Origin: Cyanobium sp. Morenito 9A2
GTDB taxonomy: Bacteria > Cyanobacteriota > Cyanobacteriia > PCC-6307 > Cyanobiaceae
DNA length: 64,000 bases
Direction of reading: 5' to 3'
Assembly (NCBI RefSeq): GCF_024345575.1
Contig: NZ_JAGQBJ010000001.1
Location: 496,001 to 560,000 of the forward strand
The notes under the pieces were generated by a model. It made no database searches. It worked only from the letters and a program-made list of their open reading frames with translations, and was not told the DNA's origin. A program made the translations under genes and the position numbers. Each line of letters opens with the position of its first letter. Positions within the stretch are counted from its first letter, which is position 1. Positions 19,191 through 27,856 of the stretch are shown piece after piece.

Positions 19191-20132
19191 GGAGAATTCA
19201 ACGGCAACTTGAGTGCCATTGATGGTGAGCAAACCGCTGTCATCCTCTCTCTGGATTTCAATCAGCTCTTCTGGAGTCAGTTGGCGGTTAAAAAGGATTT
19301 TTGAATAGCGATCTCCCTCGTCTCCAGGAGTGTCATTCGCATTGATCAGGCCATCGAGGTAATGCCCGTGTTCTTCCGTGAGAACTTCGTAAACCCGTTG
19401 TGGTTCCTTGGTTAGCAGCTCTGCATTGATATAGATCTTGCCAGTCGAGATCGCAAAGGCGCCCATGGCACCGTTCATGTCACTTGATGGCAAAACAACG
19501 ATCTCAGGCAAGCTGCGGAAGTCGCCAGCAGCCCATTGCTTGATTAGGTCGTTGAGTTGATCGGAAACAACAACAAGGTTCAGGGCTTCTTGAGCGGCTT
19601 TTTGTAGGGAGCCATCCTGTGACCACTGCGCAAGCAATTGGAACTATCCGTCAAGGATGGATTCCCAGCTGCCGGGTGCGCTCGTTGTTGTTAAGGAGGA
19701 TTCCGGCGTTGATGATGTGGATGGAAGGGTGTTGGTGGAGGTTGTCTGATGAACTGGATTCCGTGCCTGCTCAGCAGCTGCCAGGGGAAGCACAGCTCCT
19801 GTTATCGCAGGAGCTTGGCCGGGTGGCTGGGCCTCGCCTGCGCCAAAGAGCCTTTGCGGAAGATCTGGTGTGAACGGAGTGGGCCTGGTGGATTCCGAAA
19901 GAGGGGCGGACAGATCGCTTTGAGTCCCGCTCTGGGCGAGTGGTAGACCCGTGAGGGGATCCAGGCTGTGTCTTGGGATCTCAGGAGGCACCTCTGAGGT
20001 GTTGCTCGGCGTGGGGGTCTCGGAGATCTGCCGGCGCCCTTCCTGTTTGGTTGGTCCGTCAATGTTCTGCCATGGCCAATTCCAAGGCTGGGTCCTGGGA
20101 GTGGCAGAGGCAGTCATTGGAAGAGATTTCAA

Positions 20133-20439
20133 GGACTACAGCCTTTGCGAAGGCTGGGCGCAAGAGTAGTTTTCATATTAGCCTAGAATTGTTTTCCAAC
20201 TCGTAGGCACCTCAAAAATCTGCACCACTCCTGGCAAGCTGTGAAATTTGCAATATGATTTAATCGGCTTGTCACCTCTTGATGGGACAGCGTAGCTTTC
20301 GGTAAGAGGGCATGCAGATGCAAGGCTTTAATAGAAGAAGCTCACTTATTCCAACCATGAGACAATCACTTGAGAATCTTTTAATCCGCTGCTGGAGCGG
20401 GGTTCAGTCATGAACGCAAAAGGGACGCTTGTAGGAAGC
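20133..20439 (+). other. AT-rich intergenic segment inside the island
   Basis: Clearly lower GC than the rest of the window. It lies between the divergent giant gene and the transposase remnant, so it probably carries the giant gene promoter on the minus strand and the decayed 5' end of the IS. No gene or RNA is recognised. Confidence 0.45.
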
Positions 20440-21002
20440 GGACTGATCCTCTGATCTTCTTCAAAAATGCTGGTGCTGCAGCAGCTGTTCAATCTCAGTG
20501 ATAAAGTCCTGGAACTCCAGGTCAACGACAGACGCTCCTTTGTGGGGTTTGTTTGTCTAGGTATGATGAATTCTATTCCCGATGCCACAACCGTCGCATT
20601 CTTCCGGGTTGGCTCTGTGAGGCTGGTATCATCGATAACTAATTCGAACGGTTTGAGGAGTACCCCTGCGCTCAGGGGCTTGAGACACGCGGTGAGCAGA
20701 TGGTTGAGCCACGCTCATGCCTGTGCCCTGGCCGCAAGGCTTTTGCGAAGCAGTAACATCGAAAATCAAGGCAAAACTACGCATCCATCAACAGCGGTAA
20801 GGTCCCAAACCGATGGGCTGAAAAGCTAGAGCGGGTATGGCAGGAAGACCCTGTCGCTCGCTGGGTCGCACCGAACGTCGGCATCCATTTTTTCTACAAG
20901 ATCAGGTTCTTCATTGACGTCGAACATGGCTTCATTCGCAGTTTTTCGATTATCAAAACTAATGCACACAACGGCCAGATACTCAAGAGGTTCTTTGTAT
21001 AA
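20440..21002 (+). pseudogene. IS5-family transposase remnant
   Basis: Two blocks in different frames match IS5-type DDE transposases. The first (from about 20467) reads LVLQQLFNLSDKVLELQVNDR and MNSIPDATTVAFFR, the N-terminal helical region. The second (20793 to stop TAA at 21000-21002) reads GKVPNRWAEKLERVWQEDPV, then a stretch like DARWTKKxGxxYYGYKNHVxVD, then HGFIRSFSIIKTNAHNGQILK. The block between them is scrambled and the C-terminal third with the catalytic Glu is missing, so it is inactive. Terminal inverted repeats were not identified. Confidence 0.7.
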
Positions 21003-21085
21003 CGAAAAGTGACGATTTTGCGTGGGCTGATTCCAGATTGGCTGCCGCGGGGTAAGCCTGTTCGCTCGAGCTGGCTGGTTTACGG

Positions 21086-21134
21086 AACCAGCGAAGCGAA
21101 AGCTTCCGTGGGTTCGAATCCCACCCTCTCCGTT
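21086..21134 (+). repeat. 49-bp direct repeat, tRNA-Ser 3' fragment (right att copy)
   Basis: A perfect copy of 12194-12242: the 3' half of tRNA-Ser(TGA) from the anticodon stem onward plus TT. The 5' half is absent (the preceding bases do not pair), so it is not a functional tRNA. Its position 8.9 kb from the intact tRNA in the same orientation marks the right end of an island inserted at the tRNA. Confidence 0.88.
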
Positions 21135-21163
21135 CCCTTCTTTTGCCACGGGGTTGTTGAAGC

Positions 21164-21535
21164 GTGAGTCGCTTGTCCTGGCGTGCGCGGCTGACTCTGG
21201 CCCTCGCCGCTGTCGTTGTGCTCGGGATTGCCCTTGTGGTGATCAAGTCCAAACTCGACGGCCGGGAACAGGAGCGACAACGCAGCGCCTGCCGCGCCCT
21301 GGGGGAGGAGGTCCTCACCCACAAGCGACAGGTGTTCGATCCCAGCCTTGAGGAGATGCGCCAGATTCGCCTCAACGAAGCCCAGGCACGCACCCTCAAG
21401 GAAACCGACGCCAACGCCTTCATTCGCTACTCCGCTCGCGTGAACCAGTCCGTGGAGAAGGTGGCCCAGGCCGGGGAACGCCTGGGGGCGTACGCCAAGC
21501 AGATCAAGGCCGCCGGGTGCCTCAACCTGCCCTGA
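21164..21535 (+). CDS. Hypothetical membrane-anchored protein
   Basis: A 123-residue protein with an N-terminal signal-anchor helix (LTLALAAVVVLGIALVVI, residues 10-27). A charged, helical, probably coiled-coil domain faces the periplasm and contains two Cys (RSACRALGEE and AAGCLNLP). No family recognised. GTG 21164 is the start. It is the first gene after the island's right boundary, so it is probably the original neighbour of nrdJ/tRNA-Ser. Confidence 0.6.
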   Translation: MSRLSWRARLTLALAAVVVLGIALVVIKSKLDGREQERQRSACRALGEEVLTHKRQVFDPSLEEMRQIRLNEAQARTLKETDANAFIRYSARVNQSVEKVAQAGERLGAYAKQIKAAGCLNLP

Positions 21536-21589
21536 CCACACCGCTCCTTTGAACAACCCACCGCAGGACCTGCCTGGGAGTGTGGGTTC

Positions 21590-22195
21590 TCAAGACTCCC
21601 CCAGGAGCTCCGTGGTGCCAGGGGCCCCTGGGGGTTCGGCCGACGCCGTCAACTCCCCCACCAGGGCCGCATCAATGGAGAAGCGTCCTGGCCCCGTGGC
21701 CAGCAGGGCGAGGCTGCCGCCCAGATACAGCACCACAAGTTCCAGCACGTAGATGTTCAGTCCGCCGGCGAGGATGTGGCTGGTGGCGGCCACGGCCATG
21801 GTCGAGGAGAGCGCCAAGGCTCCCAACGGTGTAAGGAAGCCGAGGATCAGACACCAGGATCCGAGGATCTCAGAGAACCCCGCCAGCTCAGCAAAGACCA
21901 GCGGGAAGGGCAGGTGCAGGGGCACCACGTAGTCGCGGGCGAAGGTGTGGGGATCGGCCAGCTTCTCCTGCCCGTGGTGAATCATCATCAGCCCGATCGC
22001 GAGCCGTAGGACGAGCAGGCCCAGGCTCGGCAACCAGCCTTTGTTCAGGTAGGCGAAAACGAGTGCCTGGGCCCTGGGGAGGGTGAGGCCGGGGGAGGGC
22101 GCACCCCAGTTGAGGTCGCTGGTGAGCAGCCATCGGCCGGTGATCAGAGCCGCCAGGAAAGCCAGAAAAAGTTCGATGAAAAGGGGGTTGCCCAT
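21590..22195 (-). CDS. DoxX family membrane protein
   Basis: A 201-residue inner-membrane protein with a DoxX-type core of four helices: LRLAIGLMMIHHGQEKL, VFAELAGFSEILGSWCLILGFLTPLGAL and the following hydrophobic spans. An extra N-terminal span precedes it. DoxX proteins are linked to redox and thiosulfate or sulfur metabolism in various bacteria, but most have no known substrate. The start ATG 22195 is clear. It converges with the 123-residue gene. Confidence 0.78.
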   Translation of the reverse strand: MGNPLFIELFLAFLAALITGRWLLTSDLNWGAPSPGLTLPRAQALVFAYLNKGWLPSLGLLVLRLAIGLMMIHHGQEKLADPHTFARDYVVPLHLPFPLVFAELAGFSEILGSWCLILGFLTPLGALALSSTMAVAATSHILAGGLNIYVLELVVLYLGGSLALLATGPGRFSIDAALVGELTASAEPPGAPGTTELLGES

Positions 22196-22283
22196 GCCTG
22201 TGGAGGAACTCCTTTCACTCTTGCGCGCCCTGTTAAGAAGTGTGAGGTACGTCCCTCGGTTTCCTGCCGGCCCGGGGCGTCAC

Positions 22284-22592
22284 TCAGCTTGGTCCTCCGC
22301 GGGCCGTTGGGGAAAGGATCTGTGGCGCCAAGGCCGGTCGCTCTGGCGCTTCGCGCCGTAGTTCCCTTTCCAGGGCGGTGATGCGCATTTCCTTCAGGCA
22401 ATACTTGCAGCCACCGGTGGTCTGGAGGTGTTTTTCAGGGGTGATCGTGATCGCCTTGACGGGGTGCTTGCGGCAGCGGATGTTGATCGGAGACTTGTAG
22501 CTGCGGTAGAGGATGCCGTCGTAGTCATAGAGCTCCCCGAAGCGAATCTGCGCCCGAGCCAGGAAGACCTCATGGCTGATCGGATTGCCCAT
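22284..22592 (-). CDS. Zinc-ribbon protein (DUF723-like)
   Basis: A 102-residue protein containing the pattern FGELYDYDGILYRSYKSPI, then CRKHPVKAITITPEKHLQ and CKYC. It follows the family layout in which a short beta unit and a Cys/His cluster form a zinc-binding treble-clef-like fold. Such domains occur in phage- and endonuclease-associated proteins and as stand-alone cyanobacterial proteins. The C-terminal 30 residues are charged and unstructured. Function is unknown. Confidence 0.6.
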   Translation of the reverse strand: MGNPISHEVFLARAQIRFGELYDYDGILYRSYKSPINIRCRKHPVKAITITPEKHLQTTGGCKYCLKEMRITALERELRREAPERPALAPQILSPTARGGPS

Positions 22593-22834
22593 GGGTCGGC
22601 GCCGCCCCTACCGCTTTTGTGTGGATCCTAAGAAATGCCTGAGGGCCACGGGCCCCCGTGGCTTCTCCTAGCGGAAGCCGCCGCCGGCCTTCCCCAAGCT
22701 AGCGAGCGCCTGCCAGAGCGGGCAGAGCGGTGCTGCGGGGGCTGGCAGGGGGGTGAGAAGAGGCTACGAACGGCATCAATCCAGATCAACTTCTTAAGGA
22801 TTGCTTTAGAAAAGGGCTTCCTCGGAGGTCTTCC

Positions 22835-22918
22835 GTGTTTCGTTCCTCCTCCCTCCTCACTGTGGTGGCCCTGGTGGGTCTGGCCTTGGTGAGTGTGGTG
22901 GTGTCGTTCATCCCCTGA
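22835..22918 (+). CDS. Possible 27-residue membrane peptide
   Basis: GTG 22835 opens a 27-codon frame encoding one hydrophobic helix (LLTVVALVGLALVSVVVSFIP), preceded by CTCGGAGG, a plausible ribosome binding site, 9 bases upstream. It is too short for homology judgement. The strong Shine-Dalgarno-like sequence and the single-span composition are the only support. Confidence 0.35.
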   Translation: MFRSSSLLTVVALVGLALVSVVVSFIP

Positions 22919-22939
22919 GCTCACGACGCACCGTTCCAT

Positions 22940-24073
22940 TCAGTGGCTTTGTCCATTGCCGGGTTGGACCCCCAGGGTTCGGCGGAACTCGGGCAGAGGC
23001 ACCGCCCCTTGGCCATCGCTGCCCACCAACGTCGTCGCATTACGGTAGAAGCGCGGTGTGGCCATGAGCAACGACCAGGCGCGCTGACCTTCCACTAGCT
23101 GGTAGCGCTCGCCGTACTGCTCGATCAGCAGTTTCCGCACCAGTGGGTAGTGGCTGGAGTTGAGATCAGGGAAAAGGTGATGTTCCGTGTGGTGGGAGAA
23201 ATTCAGGTGCAGCAGGTCGATGAACCACGGCATTTTGAGTGAGAGGCTATTGCTCAGCGGATCGTTCACCTCTGAGAGCGGGCACAGCATGTGGTTGGTG
23301 AAGATGTAGGCGATCGCGATTCCATAGCCGATCCAGATTGGTAAGAAGTAGCCCAGCAGCACTTTGATCGGATCCAGATCCAGCCACAGCACCACCCCCA
23401 GATGGAGGGCGGCGATCAAGGCCAGCTCCAGGGCGATGGCGCGACGTTCCGTTCGGCTGACCCGGAACCCCGCCGGCCCCTGGCTGCTGCCGTCATTGCG
23501 AACCAGGACGGAGAGCAGCAAGCGCAGGTTGTGCACGCCCCAGGAACTCGAAAGCCCCACCAGCAGCCACGGCTTGCGCACCTGAGTGGAGGGCACGAAC
23601 AGATGCTGGATGGCCTTGCCCCAGCCCCGGGGCTGTTGCTCCAGGTAGCCCCGGTCCGGGTCGGCAAGGGCGTTGGTGTGACCGTGGTGCTCCCGGTTAT
23701 GGACCGCCTGCCAGAGCGTGGGAGGCATCCAGAGCACGGCCAGTCCCGCCAACCCCACCAGCCTGCGCCAGCTGCGTCCTTTGAGGCTGCGGCCATGGAG
23801 CAGGTCGTGGGTGGCAAACAGCAGCACGACCACGGCGTTACCCATGATCATGGCGAAGGGAAGAAAGGCTGGCCAGGCGAAGGCCGGCCATTGATTGAGG
23901 CCATCAGCCATCTGCCATCCGAGGGCGAGGATCGCCAAATTGATGGCCACCAGGCCCAGACGATCGGGGCTGGTGCGGAAGGCGCCGGCGGGGAGTTGCG
24001 ATCGCAGGGCCCGGGCCACGGCTGCCTGGTCAGAGAGGCGCTCAGGCGAAGGCGTTGAGCTCGGAGGCCCCAT
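22940..24073 (-). CDS. Membrane fatty acid desaturase
   Basis: A 377-residue di-iron membrane desaturase. The three histidine boxes are HDLLH (residues 89-93), HNREHHGH (125-132) and HHTEHH (294-299), separated by paired hydrophobic spans as in acyl-lipid desaturases. It inserts a double bond into membrane lipid acyl chains; regiospecificity cannot be told. The frame is open further upstream to 24442, but that extension overlaps the divergent HLIP gene and reads as non-coding, so I take ATG 24073. Confidence 0.85.
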   Translation of the reverse strand: MGPPSSTPSPERLSDQAAVARALRSQLPAGAFRTSPDRLGLVAINLAILALGWQMADGLNQWPAFAWPAFLPFAMIMGNAVVVLLFATHDLLHGRSLKGRSWRRLVGLAGLAVLWMPPTLWQAVHNREHHGHTNALADPDRGYLEQQPRGWGKAIQHLFVPSTQVRKPWLLVGLSSSWGVHNLRLLLSVLVRNDGSSQGPAGFRVSRTERRAIALELALIAALHLGVVLWLDLDPIKVLLGYFLPIWIGYGIAIAYIFTNHMLCPLSEVNDPLSNSLSLKMPWFIDLLHLNFSHHTEHHLFPDLNSSHYPLVRKLLIEQYGERYQLVEGQRAWSLLMATPRFYRNATTLVGSDGQGAVPLPEFRRTLGVQPGNGQSH

Positions 24074-24235
24074 GGGGGAGGGGCCCTGGAGGGCCGGGGA
24101 CGAAGTGGTGATCAGGGTGCTGCCGTGCCAATCCACTGCAGCACGGCAGCCCGATTCCCAGGGGCGGCCGGGGGACGCCGCGCCAACTGCTTCAAAATGC
24201 TTTACAATCCGACCAGATCCTTCACAAACACCCCC

Positions 24236-24382
24236 ATGACCTCCTCCACCGAATCCCGCTTCGGCTTTGTGGCCTTCGCTGAAACCTGGAACGGCCGTCT
24301 GGCCATGCTCGGTTTCGTGATCGGCCTGGGCACCGAGCTGCTCACAGGCCAGGGCATCCTGTCCCAGATCGGCCTCGGCTGA
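24236..24382 (+). CDS. High-light-inducible protein (HLIP)
   Basis: A 48-residue one-helix protein of the chlorophyll a/b-binding superfamily. The chlorophyll-binding motif is ETWNGRLAMLGF (residues 16-27; Glu16, Asn19 and Arg21). It sits in thylakoid membranes and protects photosystems or chlorophyll synthesis under excess light. It is transcribed away from the desaturase gene and ends before a strong palindromic terminator. Confidence 0.93.
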   Translation: MTSSTESRFGFVAFAETWNGRLAMLGFVIGLGTELLTGQGILSQIGLG

Positions 24383-24393
24383 TCCCTCGTCAT

Positions 24394-24432
24394 AAGCCAT
24401 TGGTCCCTGGCCTGGCCAGGGACCAATGGCTT
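24394..24432. terminator. Perfect 19-bp inverted repeat after the HLIP gene
   Basis: Arms 24394-24412 and 24414-24432 are exact reverse complements around one central base, forming a very stable hairpin just past the HLIP stop. It has no long T-run of its own. Confidence 0.75.
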
Positions 24433-24443
24433 GATCCATCAAG

Positions 24444-24473
24444 ACCCGGCCGGTTTACCCAGCCGGGTTTTTT
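24444..24473. terminator. Bidirectional terminator between HLIP gene and gap1
   Basis: Stem ACCCGGC (24444-24450) with GCCGGGT (24462-24468), then six T on the plus strand. Flanking CCATCAAG and TTTTTTGATGG give a matching tail on the other strand. It serves the two convergent genes. Confidence 0.8.
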
Positions 24474-24524
24474 GATGGAACCGCCTCAGGCCCCAAGGCG
24501 GTGGCTGCTTCAGCCTTGGTTGCC

Positions 24525-25541
<1,017 letters not shown>

Positions 25542-25669
25542 TCATGCAGGCATCGGGCGAACTTAGGACGGAGGCCCTGGGACGCGTTCAATGGCCTGGG
25601 GCTGGGTGGCACTTTCGTTGGACGCTCCCAGGGGTAGCTTCAATCTCCATTTGATTCAGTCCAGTGGCC

Positions 25670-25801
25670 ATGCGCAACCTGCTCAGCGTCTCCCTGGCGT
25701 TGCTGGTGATGGTCCAGGCCGGTGCCGCCTTCTCCTGTGAGAAGCACCTGCATGGTCACCAGAACAACTCAGACACCAACAGCGAAGCCAGCCAGCGCTG
25801 A
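25670..25801 (+). CDS. Small exported His-containing peptide
   Basis: A 43-residue ORF beginning at ATG 25670 with a clear signal-peptide-like start (LLSVSLALLVMVQAGAAFS). A short mature part rich in Cys/His (CEKHLHGHQ) and Asn/Ser follows. No family recognised. It converges with the HupE gene, whose family is linked to metal, mainly nickel, uptake. A metal-binding role for the CEKHLHGH segment is only a guess. Confidence 0.5.
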   Translation: MRNLLSVSLALLVMVQAGAAFSCEKHLHGHQNNSDTNSEASQR

Positions 25802-25810
25802 AGCGCGGGC

Positions 25811-26416
25811 TCAGGCCCCGGCGGCGCCGGCGAGCAGACCCAGGGGGCCGAAGGCCAGCACGGCACCGATCAACAGGAGGGCCACCGCGGCCCAGCGGGT
25901 CCAGGCCAGGGGAAGGCTGCGCAGGATCAGATAGCTGGCACCAGTCACCAGCACCGAGCTCACCAGGGCCCCCGTCCACCAGAGCAGGCTGCTGCCATCC
26001 CTCGGTGATTCGCTGCCATGGAGCAGGCCGTGGATGCCGACCGCAGCGGCCACCACCCCCCCCACCCACGGGCTGGTGGGATCGATCAGACGACCGGTGG
26101 CGAGGATCAGAAGCCCCACCGAGGAGATCGCCAGAGCCGCCAGCAGCTCGCCGGCGGGCAGCACCACCCCGGCCGCGCCCAGGATCGCCCCCAGCACCGC
26201 GCCCCCCAGGGCCCAGATCAGCAGGCGCGCGGAGATGAACGAAGCGGCGGATCCTACCGAAATCAACAGGAAAAGGTGGTCGAGGCCGAACAGAGGGTGG
26301 CCCAGGCCGGCCAGCACACCGCCGTGGACGCCACCGTGGGCCTGGGCCGGCAGGCTGCCCAGAAGAACCACCGAAGCCGCTGCCACCGAGGCAAGTACCG
26401 CTGCACTGCGTTTCAT
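25811..26416 (-). CDS. HupE/UreJ family metal permease-like protein
   Basis: A 201-residue membrane protein with a cleavable signal peptide (ending AQAHGG). The family signature is GHPLFGLDHLFLL and later HGLLHG. HupE/UreJ proteins are thought to import nickel or cobalt for hydrogenase and urease. Neither enzyme is in this window, so it may serve other metal needs such as cobalt for the B12-dependent NrdJ (speculative). ATG 26416 is chosen since the signal peptide starts there. Confidence 0.82.
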   Translation of the reverse strand: MKRSAAVLASVAAASVVLLGSLPAQAHGGVHGGVLAGLGHPLFGLDHLFLLISVGSAASFISARLLIWALGGAVLGAILGAAGVVLPAGELLAALAISSVGLLILATGRLIDPTSPWVGGVVAAAVGIHGLLHGSESPRDGSSLLWWTGALVSSVLVTGASYLILRSLPLAWTRWAAVALLLIGAVLAFGPLGLLAGAAGA

Positions 26417-26547
26417 CGGGGGAAGCCTTTTGACAATCGTGTTGCATCCTGCCATCGCCCCACCGCTCTGGCGCCGTTCGGGGTGAACTCCTGCGGCCGG
26501 GTCTTGCCCCTCTATCAACCGATCAGTTGTCTTGGCCCTGGGCGCCC

Positions 26548-27246
26548 TCAGCTCTCCAGCAGGCAGTTCACGGCCAGCTCAAAGGGCACCGCCTCCTTGC
26601 GCAGGGTCAACAGGGTGCTCACCAGGACCGCCAGGTCTTCGCTCTGGGTCATCGCCCCGGGGGGGATGCTCTGCACGCCGGCAGCCATGGCGGTGTTCAC
26701 CCAGCCTGGACAGAGGGCCGTGACCCTGATGCCCAGGGGCCAGCCCACGTTGCGCATCGTCTGACAGAGGCCCAGCAGCGCGAACTTGCTGACGGGGTAG
26801 GCGGCCAGGGGCCCCTTCACCCTCCGCCCACTCATGGAGACCAGGGTGATCACCCGACCATCGCCCGAGGCCACCAGGTGGGGCCAGATCGCCCGGGTGA
26901 GCCACCAGGGGCCCATCAGGTTCACCTGCAGCACCTGATCGATCTCCGCGGTCTCGGCGGCATCGAACAGCAGCCCGGCGCGAGAGAAGATTCCGGCGCA
27001 GTGGATCACCCCATCGAGGGCGCTGAAGCGGGCGGCGCTGGCCTCCACCCAGGCGTTGGCACTGGCAGGATCGCTGGCCTCGTAGGGATGCACCAGGACA
27101 CGGCTGCTCGTGGCCAGGGCGCTGCCTTCGAGATCGACGGGGTGGCGGACGCCAAGGCTGAGACGGTGGCCGTCAGCCAGGGCTCGCTCGGCGATCGCCC
27201 GGCCGATGCCGCGGCTGGCGCCGCTGATCAGGAGGGTGCGGCTCAC
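26548..27246 (-). CDS. Short-chain dehydrogenase/reductase
   Basis: A 232-residue SDR oxidoreductase. It shows the nucleotide-binding GASRGIG (residues 9-15), the HCAG structural motif, an active-site Ser in VSMSG and the YPVSK Tyr-Lys pair near residue 150. The start is GTG 27246. The classical SDR fold uses NAD(P)(H) on alcohols or ketones; substrate unknown. No operon partner is evident. Confidence 0.85.
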   Translation of the reverse strand: MSRTLLISGASRGIGRAIAERALADGHRLSLGVRHPVDLEGSALATSSRVLVHPYEASDPASANAWVEASAARFSALDGVIHCAGIFSRAGLLFDAAETAEIDQVLQVNLMGPWWLTRAIWPHLVASGDGRVITLVSMSGRRVKGPLAAYPVSKFALLGLCQTMRNVGWPLGIRVTALCPGWVNTAMAAGVQSIPPGAMTQSEDLAVLVSTLLTLRKEAVPFELAVNCLLES

Positions 27247-27424
27247 GGCGAGGGCACGGTGAACCTTCTATTTTCCCAGGCCGTTGACGGCCTCGGGCAG
27301 CGCAGCGCCCAAGGCGGAGATCAGCGCCAGGGGATGTTCCACACCAGGCCATGTTCCCCTCCTGGTTGCCTTGAGCATCAAGGGTCCACCGCGCCAAGAC
27401 GCCATCCCAGGCGGGTAGCTCCCA

Positions 27425-27856
27425 TCAGCAGGGGGGTTTGCCCCTGGCGTTGCCGTGGGAGATCCCGTGCGCGCCCATGGGGCCCTCGACATCGGGGTCG
27501 ACGGCGGACGCGCCGAGGGGCAGCAGGCGTATCTGTTGTGGGCCGAGCTTGATTTCGAAATCATCACCGGGCCTGAGACCCAGCAGAGCGGTGTAGGCCT
27601 TGCCCACCATCAGGTTTCCATTGAATTGAACCTTTGTGTGAAAGGTGAGCCTGCGCTTCCCACCTCTGCGCGCTCCCCTGCGACCGCTGATGTCGAGGCC
27701 CTTGGCTGCCAACAAGGCTTCATAGAAGGCGGTGAAATTGAGACGTTCGCTCCCATCTTTCTGTCGCGTCACATAGCCGGTAGCGCGCACGAGTTCCGGC
27801 TTGCTGGCCTCACTCAGCTCCTTGACGGCACTTAAGAGTTCTTCTCCCGACAACAT
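27425..27856 (-). CDS. Cyanobacterial AbrB-like transcription factor
   Basis: A 143-residue cyAbrB protein. It begins MLSGEELLSAVKELSEASKP and carries ATGYVTRQKDGSERLNFTAF. The C-terminal AbrB-like DNA-binding domain is KVQFNGNLMVGKAYTALLGL followed by RPGDDFEIKLG. CyAbrBs are abundant nucleoid-like regulators controlling carbon and nitrogen genes. The tail after RLLPLG is longer than usual (about 28 residues, DPDVEGPMGAHG), possibly through loss of the original stop. ATG 27856 is the start matching the family. Confidence 0.88.
   Translation of the reverse strand: MLSGEELLSAVKELSEASKPELVRATGYVTRQKDGSERLNFTAFYEALLAAKGLDISGRRGARRGGKRRLTFHTKVQFNGNLMVGKAYTALLGLRPGDDFEIKLGPQQIRLLPLGASAVDPDVEGPMGAHGISHGNARGKPPC

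Larger units (their letters stand above)
15885..20117 (-). pseudogene. Giant Ig-like/FG-GAP/RTX surface protein, split by an amber codon
   Basis: One frame runs from ATG 20117 to 15885 (about 1410 codons), interrupted only by a TAG at 19644-19646. The first 157 residues are Pro/Ser/Thr-rich. After the stop come a globular domain (about 150 residues, with [10 protein letters not shown]), four Ig-like modules of 111 residues, and six FG-GAP modules of about 70 residues with the calcium-binding core [14 protein letters not shown]. Near the end is an RTX-like segment ([22 protein letters not shown]). The next in-frame start is only a TTG at 19637, with no good ribosome site. It is probably secreted or cell-surface. 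The downstream 1250-residue part could still be made if TTG is used. No classical signal peptide is visible. Confidence 0.75.

Noticed and set aside
12241-21085. Prophage
   Set aside because: No integrase, terminase, capsid or tail genes; the contents are surface-protein and glycosyltransferase genes.
21086-21134. Second tRNA-Ser gene
   Set aside because: Only the 3' half matches; the acceptor 5' strand, D-arm and anticodon are missing.
24074-24442. N-terminal extension of the desaturase
   Set aside because: The frame is open, but it runs antisense through the HLIP gene and its terminator region, and its translation is unlike desaturases.
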